Assembly: GCA_019155185.1 (NCBI GenBank)
Contig: CM032802.1
Coordinates: forward strand, 13,683,638-13,747,637
Direction: 5' to 3'
Source of the DNA: Beaufortia kweichowensis
Taxonomy: Eukaryota > Chordata > Actinopteri > Cypriniformes > Gastromyzontidae
Length of the DNA: 64,000 bases
Positions 14,100 to 23,712 of the stretch are shown in pieces. The first letter of the stretch is position 1; each line of letters begins with the position of its first letter. Position numbers and translations under genes: made by a program. The notes below the pieces were generated by a model. The model saw only the letters and a program-made list of their open reading frames with translations. It did no database searches and was not told where the DNA came from.

Positions 14100-15415
14100 C
14101 ATGCTCCTTTCTTCTATGTTGCGAAAGCAATAAAGAACATTCATCAATGGCACGAAACACAAGCTCAACACCAATATTTCGCACCTGATTAAGGCTCAAA
14201 AGGAACATCGAAACTCATCATCGTGGGTTGGGAGACAAGCACTTAACGAAACGGACTTACAAGTTAAAAACTATAGAAACGATCCTTAAAAGTATAGTCT
14301 TGACGTAATTCGCGACACACAAGTGGAAAGCTGTTCTGAAGAACTTCTCCACAACAACGGTTTATCCTGGCTGACTGGGTGCAGCCGTTAAAGTTGCACT
14401 CCACATTTAAATACAAGCATCAAATGAAAGGCGGAAACGTCCGCCTTGTGTTATACTTCAAAAAAAAACATTTTAACCTTTTCCTAAACCTGACACATTA
14501 AACTGTAACGATCAGTTTTATTTCGAAACCTTGTAATTCTTTCCTGTCTATTCATTTGAATTAATTTGTCTCCTAATATTTATAAGTCCTTTTGGATAAA
14601 AGCGTCAGCTAAATGCCTAAATGTAAAAACATGTAAATGAAAGTGAGAACTTGCCCTACGAAAGAAAATGCTAGGTACACAGACCGTCACATTAAATGAG
14701 CAGCGAATAATGGTGAGATTTGCATAATTTTGAGATGACTGATAATAGAAAGAACAGATAATTCTTGTCATTCACCATGTTATGAAGAATACAAAGTATA
14801 TTCATCATGGCCTTATACAGCAATGTTTGAAGATTAGTGAGGTCTGAGGTGTCAAGAAATGCGCTATAACATCGCCTATAAATATACGCATACCAGTGCA
14901 TTTATACCACTGGCTATTAAAAGCTTCATTCTGATTGATAGACAAACGTTTAAAGGTGTTCAATTTTTTATCATGAAAAACGCACTGATGTGAAAGAGTT
15001 CCAGGTCTGTCGAATGCAATACAGTTTAATATCATTTCCCCAAATGAACCTATATACCTGAAACGTCATTGTCTACAGTAAGCCACAGCAACAAACTCCG
15101 CTAAAGAGGCCCTGCTTGATCTGATGTTTGAAGCGTTAAACTTTTAATTTAAGACAAACATGCAGTTTATTTTAAACGAATAGAGCATTTTCAGGAAAAA
15201 TGCAGACATAGGGGACTTTTATAGAAAAACAAGGTAAAAAGAGACGCAGGATGGATTAATAACACTGATAGCTTGAGAGTTTTATTTTTTTGCTTCATGA
15301 TGATACCCAAAAGGTAGACCAAAAAATAAATGAATATGAATAGGTGTACACAGGGTTTTCGTTATTTATCATTAAAGATTTAAAAGAATCAACGAAGAGA
15401 GATAATCTCTGTCTC
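14100..15415 (+). repeat. Diverged edge unit of the satellite array
   Basis: From about 14,850 this unit carries many point substitutions that interior units lack, for example in the segments around 14,848, 14,868, 14,902-14,925 and 15,008-15,035. It is broken at 15,415 by a LINE and continues at 17,949. Greater divergence at the array edge is what is expected when interior units are homogenised by unequal exchange or gene conversion. Confidence 0.8.
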
Positions 15416-15839
15416 CATCCATCCATCCATCTTCTTTCCGCTTATCCGGGGCCGGGTCGCGGGGGCAACAGTCTAAGTAGGGATGCCCAGACTTCCCTCT
15501 CCCCCGACACTTCCTCCAGCTCTTCCGGGAGAATACCGAGGCGTTCCCAGGCCAGCCGAGAGACATAGTCCCTCCAGCGTGTCCTAGGTCTTCCCCGGGG
15601 CCTCCTCCCGGTGGGACATGCCCGGAACACCTTCCCTGGGAGGGCGTCCGGGAGGCATCCAAAAACAGATGCCCAAGCCACCTCAGCTGGCCTCTCTCGA
15701 TGTGGAGGAGCAACGGATCTACTCCGAGCTCCCCCCGAGTGACCGAGCTCCTCACCCTATCTCTAAGGGAGCGCCCGGCCACCCGGCGGAGGAAACTCAT
15801 TTCGGCCGCCTGTATCCTGGATCTCATCCTTTCGGTCAT

Positions 15840-16739
15840 GACCCAAAGCTCATGACCATAGGTGAGAGTAGGAACGTAGATCGACTGGTAAATCGAGCTT
15901 AGCCTTGCAGCTCAGCTCCTTCTTCACTCACGGACGGACCGGTACATTGACCGCATTACTGCAGAAGCTGCACCGATCCGTCTGTTGATCTCTCGCTCCA
16001 TCCTTCCCTCACTCGTGAACAAGACCCCAAGATACTTAAACTCCTCCATCTGTGGAAGGAACTCCCCACCGACCTGAAGGGGACAAGCCACCCTTTTCCG
16101 ACTGAGGACCATGGCCTCAGACTTGGAGGTGCTGATTCTCATCCCAGCCGCTTCACACTCGGCTGCAAACCGCCCCAGTGCCCGCTGTAGGTCCTGGCCT
16201 GATGGGCCCAACAGGACAACATCATCCGCAAAAAGTAGAGATGAGATCCTGTGGTCCCCAAACCGGACCCCCTCCGGTCCCTGGCTGCGCCTAGAAATCC
16301 TGTCCATGAAGATAGTGAACAGGACCGGTGACAAAGGGCAGCCCTGCCGGAGTCCAACACTCACCGGGAACGAGTCTGACTTACTGCCGGCAATGCGAAC
16401 CAAGCTCCTGCTCTGGTCATACAGGGACCGGACGGCTCCTAACAAAGGGCCTCGGACCCCATACTCCCAGAGCACCCCCCACAGAACACCGCGAGGGACA
16501 CGGTCGAATGCCTTCTCCAAATCCACAAAACACATGTGAACTGGTTGAGCAAACTCCCATGAACCCTCCAGTATCCTAAAGAGGGTATAGAGCTGGTCCA
16601 GTGTTCCGCGACCAGGACTAAAGCCGCATTGTTCCTCCTGTATCCGAGGTTCGACTATCGGACGAATTCTCCTCTCCAGTACCCTGGCATAGACTTTCCC
16701 GGGGAGGCTGAGGAGTGTTTTGCCTCCACAACCACCCAT
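15840..16739 (-). pseudogene. Reverse transcriptase domain of the Rex3/RTE-like LINE
   Basis: A 271-codon minus-strand frame (16,739-15,924) holds the core reverse transcriptase blocks in order: EEQCGFSPGRGT, FVDLEKAFDRVPR, VGLRQGCPLSPVLF and the catalytic box LLFADDVVLL with both aspartates intact. The C-terminal part continues in another frame (15,839-15,372), with a Trp-Leu-Gly-His segment typical of the LINE C-terminus. Because the catalytic FADD box survives, the element may not be very old, but frameshifts on both sides prevent a functional protein. Confidence 0.85.
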
Positions 16740-17900
16740 GCTGCAGTCCGCTTGGCCTGCCGGTACCCATCCGCTGCCTCAGGAGTCCCGCAAGCCAGCC
16801 AGGCTCGATAGGACTCCTTCTTCAGCTTGACAGCATCCCTTACTTCCGGTGTCCACCACCGGGTTCGGGGATTGCCGCCACAACAGGCACCAGAGACCTT
16901 ACGGCCACAACTCCGAACGGTCGCACTGACAATGGAGGCGGAGAACATAGTCCACTCGGACTCAATGTCCCCAACCTCCCTCGGAATCTGTTCAAAGCTC
17001 TGCCGGAGGTGGGAGTTGAAGATGCCTCTGACAGGGGGCTCTGCCAAACGTTCCCAACAGACCCTCACAGAACGTTTGGGCCTGCCGAGTCTGTCCAGCT
17101 TCCTCCCCCACCAACGGATCCAACTCACCACCAGGTAGTGATCAGTTGACAGCTCCGCCCCTCTCTTCACCCAGGTGTCCAAGACATACGGCCGGAGGTC
17201 AGATGAAACAACCACAAAGTCGATCATCGACCTCCGCCCTAGGGCGCCCTGCTGCCACGCAGTGCTGATGGGCGCCCTTATGCTCGAACATGGTTTTCGT
17301 TATGGACAAACCATGACTAGCACAGAAGTCCAACAACAGAACACCACTTTCGGGTTCAGGTCGGAGGCGGTCCTCCCAATCACGCCTCTCAGGTGTCACT
17401 GTCATTGCCCACGTGGCGTTGAAGTCCCCAGCAGAACGACGGAGTCCCCAGTTGGAGCACTATCCAGCACCCCTCCCAGAGACTCCAAGAAGGCCGGGTA
17501 CTCTGTGCTGCCATTCGGCCCGTAGGCACAAATGACAGTGAGAGACCTATCCCCCACCCGGAGGCGCAGGGAAACGACCCTCTTGTTCACCGGGGTAAAC
17601 TCCAACACATGACGATCTAAGCTGGGGGCTATAAGCAAGCCCACACCAGCCCGCCAGCCTCTCGCAGGCAACTCCAGAGTAGTGGAGAGTCCAACCCCTT
17701 TCGAGGAGTTGGGTTCCAGAGCCCAAACTGTGCGTGGAGGTGAGCCCGACTATCTCTAGTCGGTACCTCTCAACCTCCCGCACTAACTCAGGCTCCTTTC
17801 CCCCCAGCGAGGTGACATTCCATGTCCCAAGAGTCAGATTCTGTGTCTGAGGATTGGGTCGCCGAGGTCCCCGCCTTCGACCGCCACCCAAACCACAATG
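16655..17900 (-). pseudogene. AP-type endonuclease and linker region of the Rex3/RTE-like LINE
   Basis: Minus-strand frames here read as an apurinic-like endonuclease: TWNVTSLGGKEPELV near 17,830 is the usual N-terminal strand, VICAYGPNG lies near 17,530, and DFVVVSSDLRP followed by STDHYLVVS near 17,220-17,130 is the C-terminal D-H region that closes the active site. The frame shifts at least three times (about 17,550, 17,400 and 17,220), so no single open frame remains. In active relatives this domain nicks target DNA to prime reverse transcription. The linker toward the reverse transcriptase lies at 17,100-16,660. Confidence 0.75.
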
Positions 17901-17948
17901 CACCGGCCCCTTACGGTCCCTCCCGCAGGTGGTGGGCCCACGGGAGGT

Positions 17949-19430
17949 TAATCTCTGTCTCATTTTTCAAATATGCATGCTCTCTGAAAAGTGTATATCA
18001 GTGGCTCCAGCTTCCTGCACAATTTAAAAAAAACAATACTTTGTAAACAGCTTGCCCCATGCTAGAGATATTAAACCCACCCACAAGAGTGTCCAGAAGA
18101 AGATAACCTGGCAAACGTCTTTATAACAAACATTTTAACAACGTCTTGTGCTGTGGTAACCCGTGCTATAAGGGAACAAATGGACTCAGATTATCCAAAC
18201 GAATAATCATCGATTGCTCATCCACAAGCAGAAAGCAGTTCTGAAGAACTTCTCCACAACAATGGTTATAAGAAGTCACAGCCAATAAGCACGTTTGTTA
18301 TGGAGTGACGTCAGTCAGTGATCGCTGGCTGGAGAGAGGGGAGCATTAAGTGTTGGCTGAACATTAATGACAAATTTCCCTAATGTGGACATTTATTTCA
18401 TGAGTCACTGAAACAATGTAAGGGTGCTTTATTATACTTTAATGGGATACTCTCTATTTATGTTTGTAAAGCGACTGTGTGAGTGTATTAGTATATTACT
18501 CCTATCTTGTTTACTCACTGGAGCAGTGATAGCAAATCACGTCTACAAGTTCATCTGCTGTATTGCGTTCTCTAAGAAGTTCAGTTCTTCATTTCATAGA
18601 TTTAAGTGATGTTTGCATGTACTAAATTCATAGTATTGGATATTGTATATCAAGTGGATTGTTAATTACGTGACATTATTCATATTTACCGTTCTACTTA
18701 ATGACGCAGCAAAATATAATGACTTTTTACTTAATTTCCATCTGTGAGCTTCAAGCGCCACTTAGCGGCCTTACACAGTACTACAATTATGTTTATTTGC
18801 AGTTAATATTAAATACTTGAAGAATGTGATTATATGCCATTGTTTCTTGCCTGATGACGATTTACTGTTATTGCTGGCCACTGATTGTTATCTTTGTTAA
18901 TTGCAGACCATATCTATACAAATGTCCACAACCTGTGCCTAAATAAGAAATGCCCTGTGGTCTGACTGTACTGTCATTTGCTGTGAATCCTTAATGACTT
19001 ATTAAAGTCTGGAAACTGAATCCTGCTTCAGGTGTCCTTACCGACACACCAGTGTGAACACAAACCCACCTGTACTAGTGCACATACAGTTCAAATAATC
19101 CTTTGCCACAAATGGTTTATCTTGGCTGACTGGGTGCAGCTATTAAAGTTGCACGCCACATTTAAATACAAGCACCAAACGAAAGGCGGAAATGTCCGCC
19201 TTGTGCTATACGTCAAAAAATCCATGTTAACATTTTCATAAACTTGACACGTTAAACTGTAACGATCAGTTTTTATTTCGCAAACCTTATAATTCTTTCC
19301 TGTCTATTCCTTTGAATGAATTTGTCTTCTAGTATTAGTAAGTCGCTTTGGATAAAAGTGTCAACTAAATGCCTAAATGTAAAAAATGTAAATAAACGTG
19401 AGAACATTACCCTACGAAAGAAAATGCTAC
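17949..19430 (+). repeat. Older, diverged satellite-unit fragments split by a ~0.85-kb insertion
   Basis: 17,949-18,257 matches the unit downstream of the LINE target site but with many substitutions and a deletion. 19,107-19,430 matches the segment from GGTTTATC..GGCTGACTGGGTGCAGC through the hairpin (19,183-19,202) and the L2-like tail (about 19,340-19,390). Between them, 18,258-19,106 has no counterpart in the array. It contains ATTAAA-type and promoter-like stretches and could be a solo LTR or another insertion, with a possible AATGG repeat at its edges (near 18,260 and 19,110), but I cannot classify it. I see no coding potential in it. Confidence 0.7.
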
Positions 19431-20440
19431 ACTGTAAAAAAATCTTTTTTCACAGTTTTTGCCAATACATTTTACAGTGTTTTCCCTTCTTTTTTAAATG
19501 ACAGAAAATTTGTATTAGAATTACAACAATAAACTGTTTATTGAATTGTGTAACAAGATTTAACAAAGAAATTCTGTAATACATGAATAAAATGCAATAC
19601 ATTACACATCTGTTTTTTTAACGGATTTTAAATGACAATTTTAAAAAAGTAACCATAAAAATAAAGTAAAAATCTGTTGGTCTCTGTAAAATACTGTAAC
19701 AGCTGTGTCAATTTCTTACACCACTTAGCTTGTCACAAAAGATCAGAGATCTGTTAAAAAGGGATCTATCATAGTAAAAAGTAAAGTGTAGGCTCTACTC
19801 TCTTGTTAATTTGTTGTTAAGTTGTTGCTTGTCTTGTGCTTTTTCACAGGGTTTCTTTATAGCTTATCTTTGCACTACCTACTACTTGACTTTATTGTGA
19901 GCTTTGTGTTTTCAATAGGTAAATAAAGTAAATGAAACTACACTCCGACTACACTACGCTCTCCTTAAAGTGCAATATTATAAAAAAATAGAGAACTCAC
20001 TAAGGCTGTTATGTATGGTTATAAATGATAGTAAACAACATGTACTTTAACCTAGTTATCAGGTCTGCTTAATTGCAGTGTTGATGTTCTCATTCTCATG
20101 CAATGCCTTGAAAGGTCAGAGTGTTGGTTTGACTACTTCAAGATTAGACCATGATTCCAAAACCCATCAGTAGACAAAATATTCTTTTCATGCTTTATCC
20201 TTGTTAATGTGTATCCCACCACGATCTGGATTTGAGCTTAATACAAATGTACTTAGATTTATTACACCGTTATCATAGCATTTTTTTCTGATTTCTTAGT
20301 CCTTCAGTATGCGTTGTAATTTTGTAAATTAAAAATGTAAAACAAGTCACAAAACGACAATTGCCATTTAAATAGAAACCACGAAAACTAACGCAAACGA
20401 AATATCACACACTTCTGTGTGCAGGACGAAAGGCAATCAT
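19430..20440. other. AT-rich non-coding DNA starting with a CACTGTAAAAAA transposon end
   Basis: At 19,428-19,430 the satellite fragment stops at a TA dinucleotide followed by CACTGTAAAAAAATC, a common terminal sequence of fish EnSpm-type non-autonomous elements. A right end could be near 19,779 (AAAGTG then TA), but the match is weak. The rest is AT-rich with no gene that I can support. Confidence 0.4.
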
Positions 20441-20660
20441 TTTTAAGCATTACATCAGCAAGGACGCGCAGTTACGCTATTACGCAGCAGTAAAAGCGCG
20501 CCAAATGAACGGAGTTGCGGCTGACAGGTGAACAACTCTGCAACGCGTTTGGAAGGTAACGTCAACATTACTTATCAATGCATTTGAACATACAGATTAA
20601 TACTGAAACATAGCTGGACATTTTGAGTGTGAAAATAACGCAAGTCATATACTGCAGGTA
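20400..20660 (+). promoter_or_regulatory. Possible promoter and 5-prime non-coding exon
   Basis: This stretch is unusually rich in CpG for the area and ends at CTGCAG|GTAAGA near 20,655, a strong splice donor. A matching acceptor, TATTTCTCAG, lies at about 23,271-23,280, just upstream of the C2H2 exon. It could be the untranslated first exon of that gene. No transcript evidence is available, so this is inference. Confidence 0.25.
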
Positions 20661-21208
20661 AGACGTTACGTTAGCTAGTTTTAGCTTTAAGTTTGAACGG
20701 TACTTATACGCTGTTTGTTATTGCATTTCTAAGAAAACTTTCCTTGTATTTTTGTGGCCGTTGCTGGTTGCGACATGTGCTTGGCTAAAGTTAGACAACT
20801 CGCTAGCAGCAGCTATAAAATATACCGCGTTAACACTTACTAAAACTGGGCCAATACATCGAATGTACTGTATTAATAAAATAATATTGTTCATGTTAAG
20901 ATACGTCAACGTTGATTTTGCTTTTAAATAGTTGTAGTGATTCTGTGGGGATGGTGTTATTTAAACACTCTCCAGCATCTCTACTAGTTATAGTGAAACT
21001 AAGACGGTGTTATTTAAAACACGGTTCAGTTTCAGGATATAATTACTTGTGGCTCAAATGGAAATACTTACAGATAAAGATTATTAACTATATGTATTTT
21101 GGAGCATTAACTGGTGCAATAAACGCGTTATTCTTCTGGCCTTGATTAACATGCCCAATACAGTAATACATACAGAGCCGGTAACAGTATCGCACAGTTT
21201 AAGGGATG
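20661..21208. other. Non-coding stretch, nothing recognised
   Basis: AT-rich sequence with only short chance open frames. No repeat ends, splice structure or coding signal that I can support. Confidence 0.5.
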
Positions 21209-22069
21209 TGTTATGAGCATTAAGCAGAGACAATCATGAGTGAATACAGATGAATATTTATTGACTAAGCTACGGAAATATGATATCGATTAACTAACAC
21301 AGAACACATACACATTCACATTCATACAAGATAAAGCATAGAAAAATTAGAGTAAAGAGTAAAGAATGGCATATTAAATCAGCAGGACACAACCACCGGG
21401 TTTTTCTCTACAAAGTTCACCTTGGTAGCCAAGGGGCAATGCTTAAGCGCTGTTGAATGGTGATACTTGCATTGAACAGTTAGTTGCGTCGGCAAGAATC
21501 CTGGTGCGCGGAGAGAAAGAGAGAGAGAGTGTCCCTGGGAATCGCGAAGTCCGTTCGGAGAGCGAAGTTTCGCGAGAAGTGTCGAAGTCTGCCGAAGTAA
21601 GATTGCCGGAAAAGCTGTCCTGAAGAAGGGCAGGTCCCACGAAGTTTTGGAGAGATTCCAAGTTTCTGAGCAAAGAGTTGTCCGATGCATAGTGGTCTTA
21701 AAGGCACAGCTGTCACGCCCATGTCAGGTCTTTTGACCAATGGCAAAAGGACGGTGGTTGCGCGGGAGAAATCTCTTTGTCCTTCTTTGTGACAAATGAT
21801 TTACACAGGTACGGTTTATGTCCTGTTTGCACCGAACACATAAACTTATTGTAAATTGAGTATGATGCACACCATGACTATGTACTGTGCATCATTATTT
21901 AGGAAATAATTTGTGGATCATTTTGATACCACACACGAGAGAGAAGTGAAGTAAGAACAATAGTTATTCATTCATCTGCCATGAAATAACAGTTAAACTT
22001 CAAATGACACTGAAATGCATGCAATAACTATGGCAGGGTATCAAGTGATTATGGAGGAATACACACATG

Positions 22070-22119
<50 letters not shown>

Positions 22120-22423
22120 TACAAATTGGGCAGTTTAGTCCCGCTCATCCTAGAGAGTCTCTTTGAGGTGTTTGGAATGTACTTCTCTAGTCCTCTCTGC
22201 AAATCTCCAGGGGGCCTGGAGAATCTCAGGGAGTTGAGCTGGGGGGTCACCCTCTCTGGGGAAGGCCAGAGAGGTACCATAACTGTCCTCCTGAGTTAAG
22301 TAACAACCGGCAGGTCATCACTTAACCCAGACTTTCTGGAGCCAAAAGGGGTTCTGGTGTTGACTCCCCCCCTAGGAATTTGTTGTTTGTTGTAACTTTA
22401 TGATCCCTTAAAGAAATCCAACA
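21209..22423 (-). mobile_element. Possible solo LTR
   Basis: On the minus strand this interval could begin with TGTTGG (22,423) and end with CTCATAACA (21,209), giving TG...CA ends. An AATAAA signal lies about 50 bases before the end (near 21,255) and a structured GC-richer middle at 21,430-21,780. I found no matching target-site duplication, and no second LTR or internal region is visible. It could equally be two unrelated repeats. A (TA)n microsatellite lies inside it. Confidence 0.35.
22073..22117. repeat. (TA)n microsatellite
   Basis: About 22 uninterrupted TA dinucleotides. Confidence 0.95.
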
Positions 22424-22459
22424 TTTGGCCCGGCCAAGTCTCTACATAGTGCAAGCAAT

Positions 22460-22894
22460 CAGTGGCGGAGCCAGAGGGGTGTCCGGAATTTTATTCGCTG
22501 CTGGCAGTTGCTGATGCTGATTGACGTCTCATTTGTCTAAAGAAGTTTTTGAATTTTGCCGGCATCGCTGCTCAAGCTATTTTCAAATCAAAGATGACCC
22601 GAAGACAAGAGCATGGTTTCAAGGTAAGACGAATAATAAAACATCATATTTGAAATAAGTTTTATAGTGTGTATTATAAGGTTTGTTTGCTAAGTTACGT
22701 TTATTATTCGCTGTGTAAGTTAACGAGGCGCCGACATAAATTAATGAGATAAGCGATCGATTCACACTTTAGACAGTTAACTTTACACAGTGTAATTTAT
22801 TATTTCAACTTTATGAGTACAGTGCGTGTGTGTGTATGGACCCCCTGAAATAGCAGTTGCCACCCTGAGTAAAAAAATTCTAGCTCCGCCACTG
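22460..22894. mobile_element. hAT-type non-autonomous element (MITE), 435 bp
   Basis: The left end CAGTGGCGGAGCCAG and right end CTAGCTCCGCCACTG are inverted repeats of the CAGTGGCGGA type used by hAT transposons. The 8-bp flanks are CAAGCAAT (22,452-22,459) and CACACAAT (22,895-22,902), matching at 6 of 8, as expected for an aged 8-bp hAT target duplication. No transposase frame lies inside. Confidence 0.8.
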
Positions 22895-22902
22895 CACACA
22901 AT

Positions 22903-23364
22903 GCATCTTTGGTGAAAAGGGACTTTGTAGATTTTTCTAGCAGAACGCGACCACGTTTGTGGTAAAAAATATAATATATAGACTAATTGTAATTGATATA
23001 CAAAGCTGAAATGTTATGAGGGAAATGTGCTGCTAAATGGTCACATTGTAAGGGTTTTAGAAACAAAAAACTTTATTTAATTTTGTGAAGATTTAGGCCT
23101 ACTATATACCATATAATGTTTCACCAGGGATATTAGGGATTAGACCTTTTCTGATTATTTAGAAGTGACTGATTTTCTGAACTTAATTTGTGATGCAAGT
23201 GAATAAGGCAAATCAATGTTATGTTACTTAATTTTTACCCAAGCATTTGCAAACTTTTGTCTCTGTTTTTTATTTCTCAGTTGTTTGATGCATGAATGGG
23301 AACTTCTACCTGGAGCAGTTGGGTGTCTTCAAGCTCCAACATTACACTGAAATGAGTTTGCAAT
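22903..23364. other. AT-rich non-coding sequence upstream of the C2H2 exon
   Basis: No coding signal is seen until the splice acceptor TATTTCTCAG ending at 23,280. The 23,281-23,364 stretch is likely 5-prime untranslated sequence of the following exon. Confidence 0.4.
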
Positions 23365-23556
23365 ATGGCAAGTGTTCTAGAAACTTTCAAATGTCATATA
23401 TGTGGCATTGCTCTAAAGTCAGCGAAAGCATATGTAAACCATCAACAATTACATAAAAATGAAGCAAACACTGAATATCCCTGTTGTGTAGCTGGATGCA
23501 TGGTTGTAGTGTTGAAAGCTAGTAGTGAAATGGCTCCGTCGAAAGCTAAGAAATGA
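23365..23556 (+). pseudogene. C2H2 zinc-finger exon of an EnSpm/Tnp2-associated type, truncated
   Basis: A 62-codon frame has a classical C2H2 finger: Cys10, Cys13, His26 and His30 (C-X2-C-X12-H-X3-H). A second finger begins (Cys40, Cys45, YPCCVAGC) but is cut short before its histidines, and the frame stops soon after. This paired-finger N-terminus, with HxxLH followed by a short linker and a new YPC.....C, resembles the start of fish EnSpm-like transposase genes (from memory). It lies 84 bases after a good acceptor (TATTTCTCAG) and about 80 bases upstream of the SAM exon. It may be the remnant of a transposase gene rather than exon 1 of the SAM gene. Confidence 0.5.
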
Positions 23557-23712
23557 AAAATTTGTTACATTTTTGTTTGGCTGAATTGGCCTTGGAAAAA
23601 TATTTGCACTTTTAGTGTCTTACACCTTTTTTCTTAGCCATGGATGATGTAAACAGTGATCTTGTTGACTTCATTGGCTCTGTACTGCCAAACTCAAGTT
23701 CAACACACCTGG

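Larger units (their letters stand above)
1..15415. repeat. Tandem array of a ~1.75-kb satellite/macrosatellite unit
   Basis: The same ~1.75-kb sequence repeats head-to-tail. The anchor GAGCATGCTCCTTTC occurs near 1677, 3424, 5184, 6941, 8694, 10441, 12347 and 14098, with spacings of 1747-1760 bp, except 1906 bp where a LINE tail is inserted. Interior units look nearly identical and differ mostly by 1-3 bp indels and homopolymer length. The array runs off the left edge, so its true size is unknown. No unit has a convincing gene: the longest recurrent open frames (60-100 codons) are interrupted differently from unit to unit by the indels. Each unit carries a perfect 8-bp hairpin (262-281 in the first) and a stretch resembling the 3-prime tail of fish L2/V-SINE elements (about 426-475). 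I do not recognise the unit as a named satellite. Confidence 0.97.
15416..17948 (-). mobile_element. Rex3/RTE-clade non-LTR retrotransposon (LINE), degraded
   Basis: This 2.53-kb insertion is flanked by a perfect 13-bp direct repeat, TAATCTCTGTCTC (15,403-15,415 and 17,949-17,961), and satellite-derived sequence resumes on both sides. On the minus strand the element reads endonuclease, then reverse transcriptase, then a tail of (GATG)n, seen on the plus strand as CATCCATCCATCCATC at 15,415-15,431. GATG tails and this domain order fit the fish Rex3 family of the RTE clade. It is much more GC-rich than its surroundings. The open frame is split by several frameshifts (breaks near 17,550, 17,400, 17,220, 16,700 and 15,850), so it is inactive. 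The clade assignment is from memory of the family, not a search. Confidence 0.85.

Noticed and set aside
773..15035. Recurrent 60-100-codon open frames in the satellite units, e.g. MRQKISLFIDSFKSSIMNNE on the minus strand
   Set aside because: They change length and frame between units because of 1-bp indels, have no start context or domain, and simply repeat because the DNA repeats.
1..15415. CRISPR-like array
   Set aside because: Units are ~1.75 kb with no short repeat/unique spacer pattern, and the genome is eukaryotic.
15416..17963. Plus-strand open frames across the Rex3-like LINE (up to 144 codons)
   Set aside because: They are GC-rich antisense shadows of the endonuclease and reverse transcriptase frames.
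18258..19106. Solo LTR inside the diverged satellite fragment
   Set aside because: A TGTTATGG start and ATTAAA signal are present, but the borders do not coincide with TG/CA and the flanks match only loosely (AATGG).
22015..22299. 94-codon plus-strand frame across the (TA)n repeat
   Set aside because: It owes its length to the TA repeat (IYIYIY) and has no other support.
21209..22423. Confident LTR call
   Set aside because: The TG...CA ends and poly(A) signal fit, but the flanking 5-6 bp do not match, so it is kept only as a possibility.
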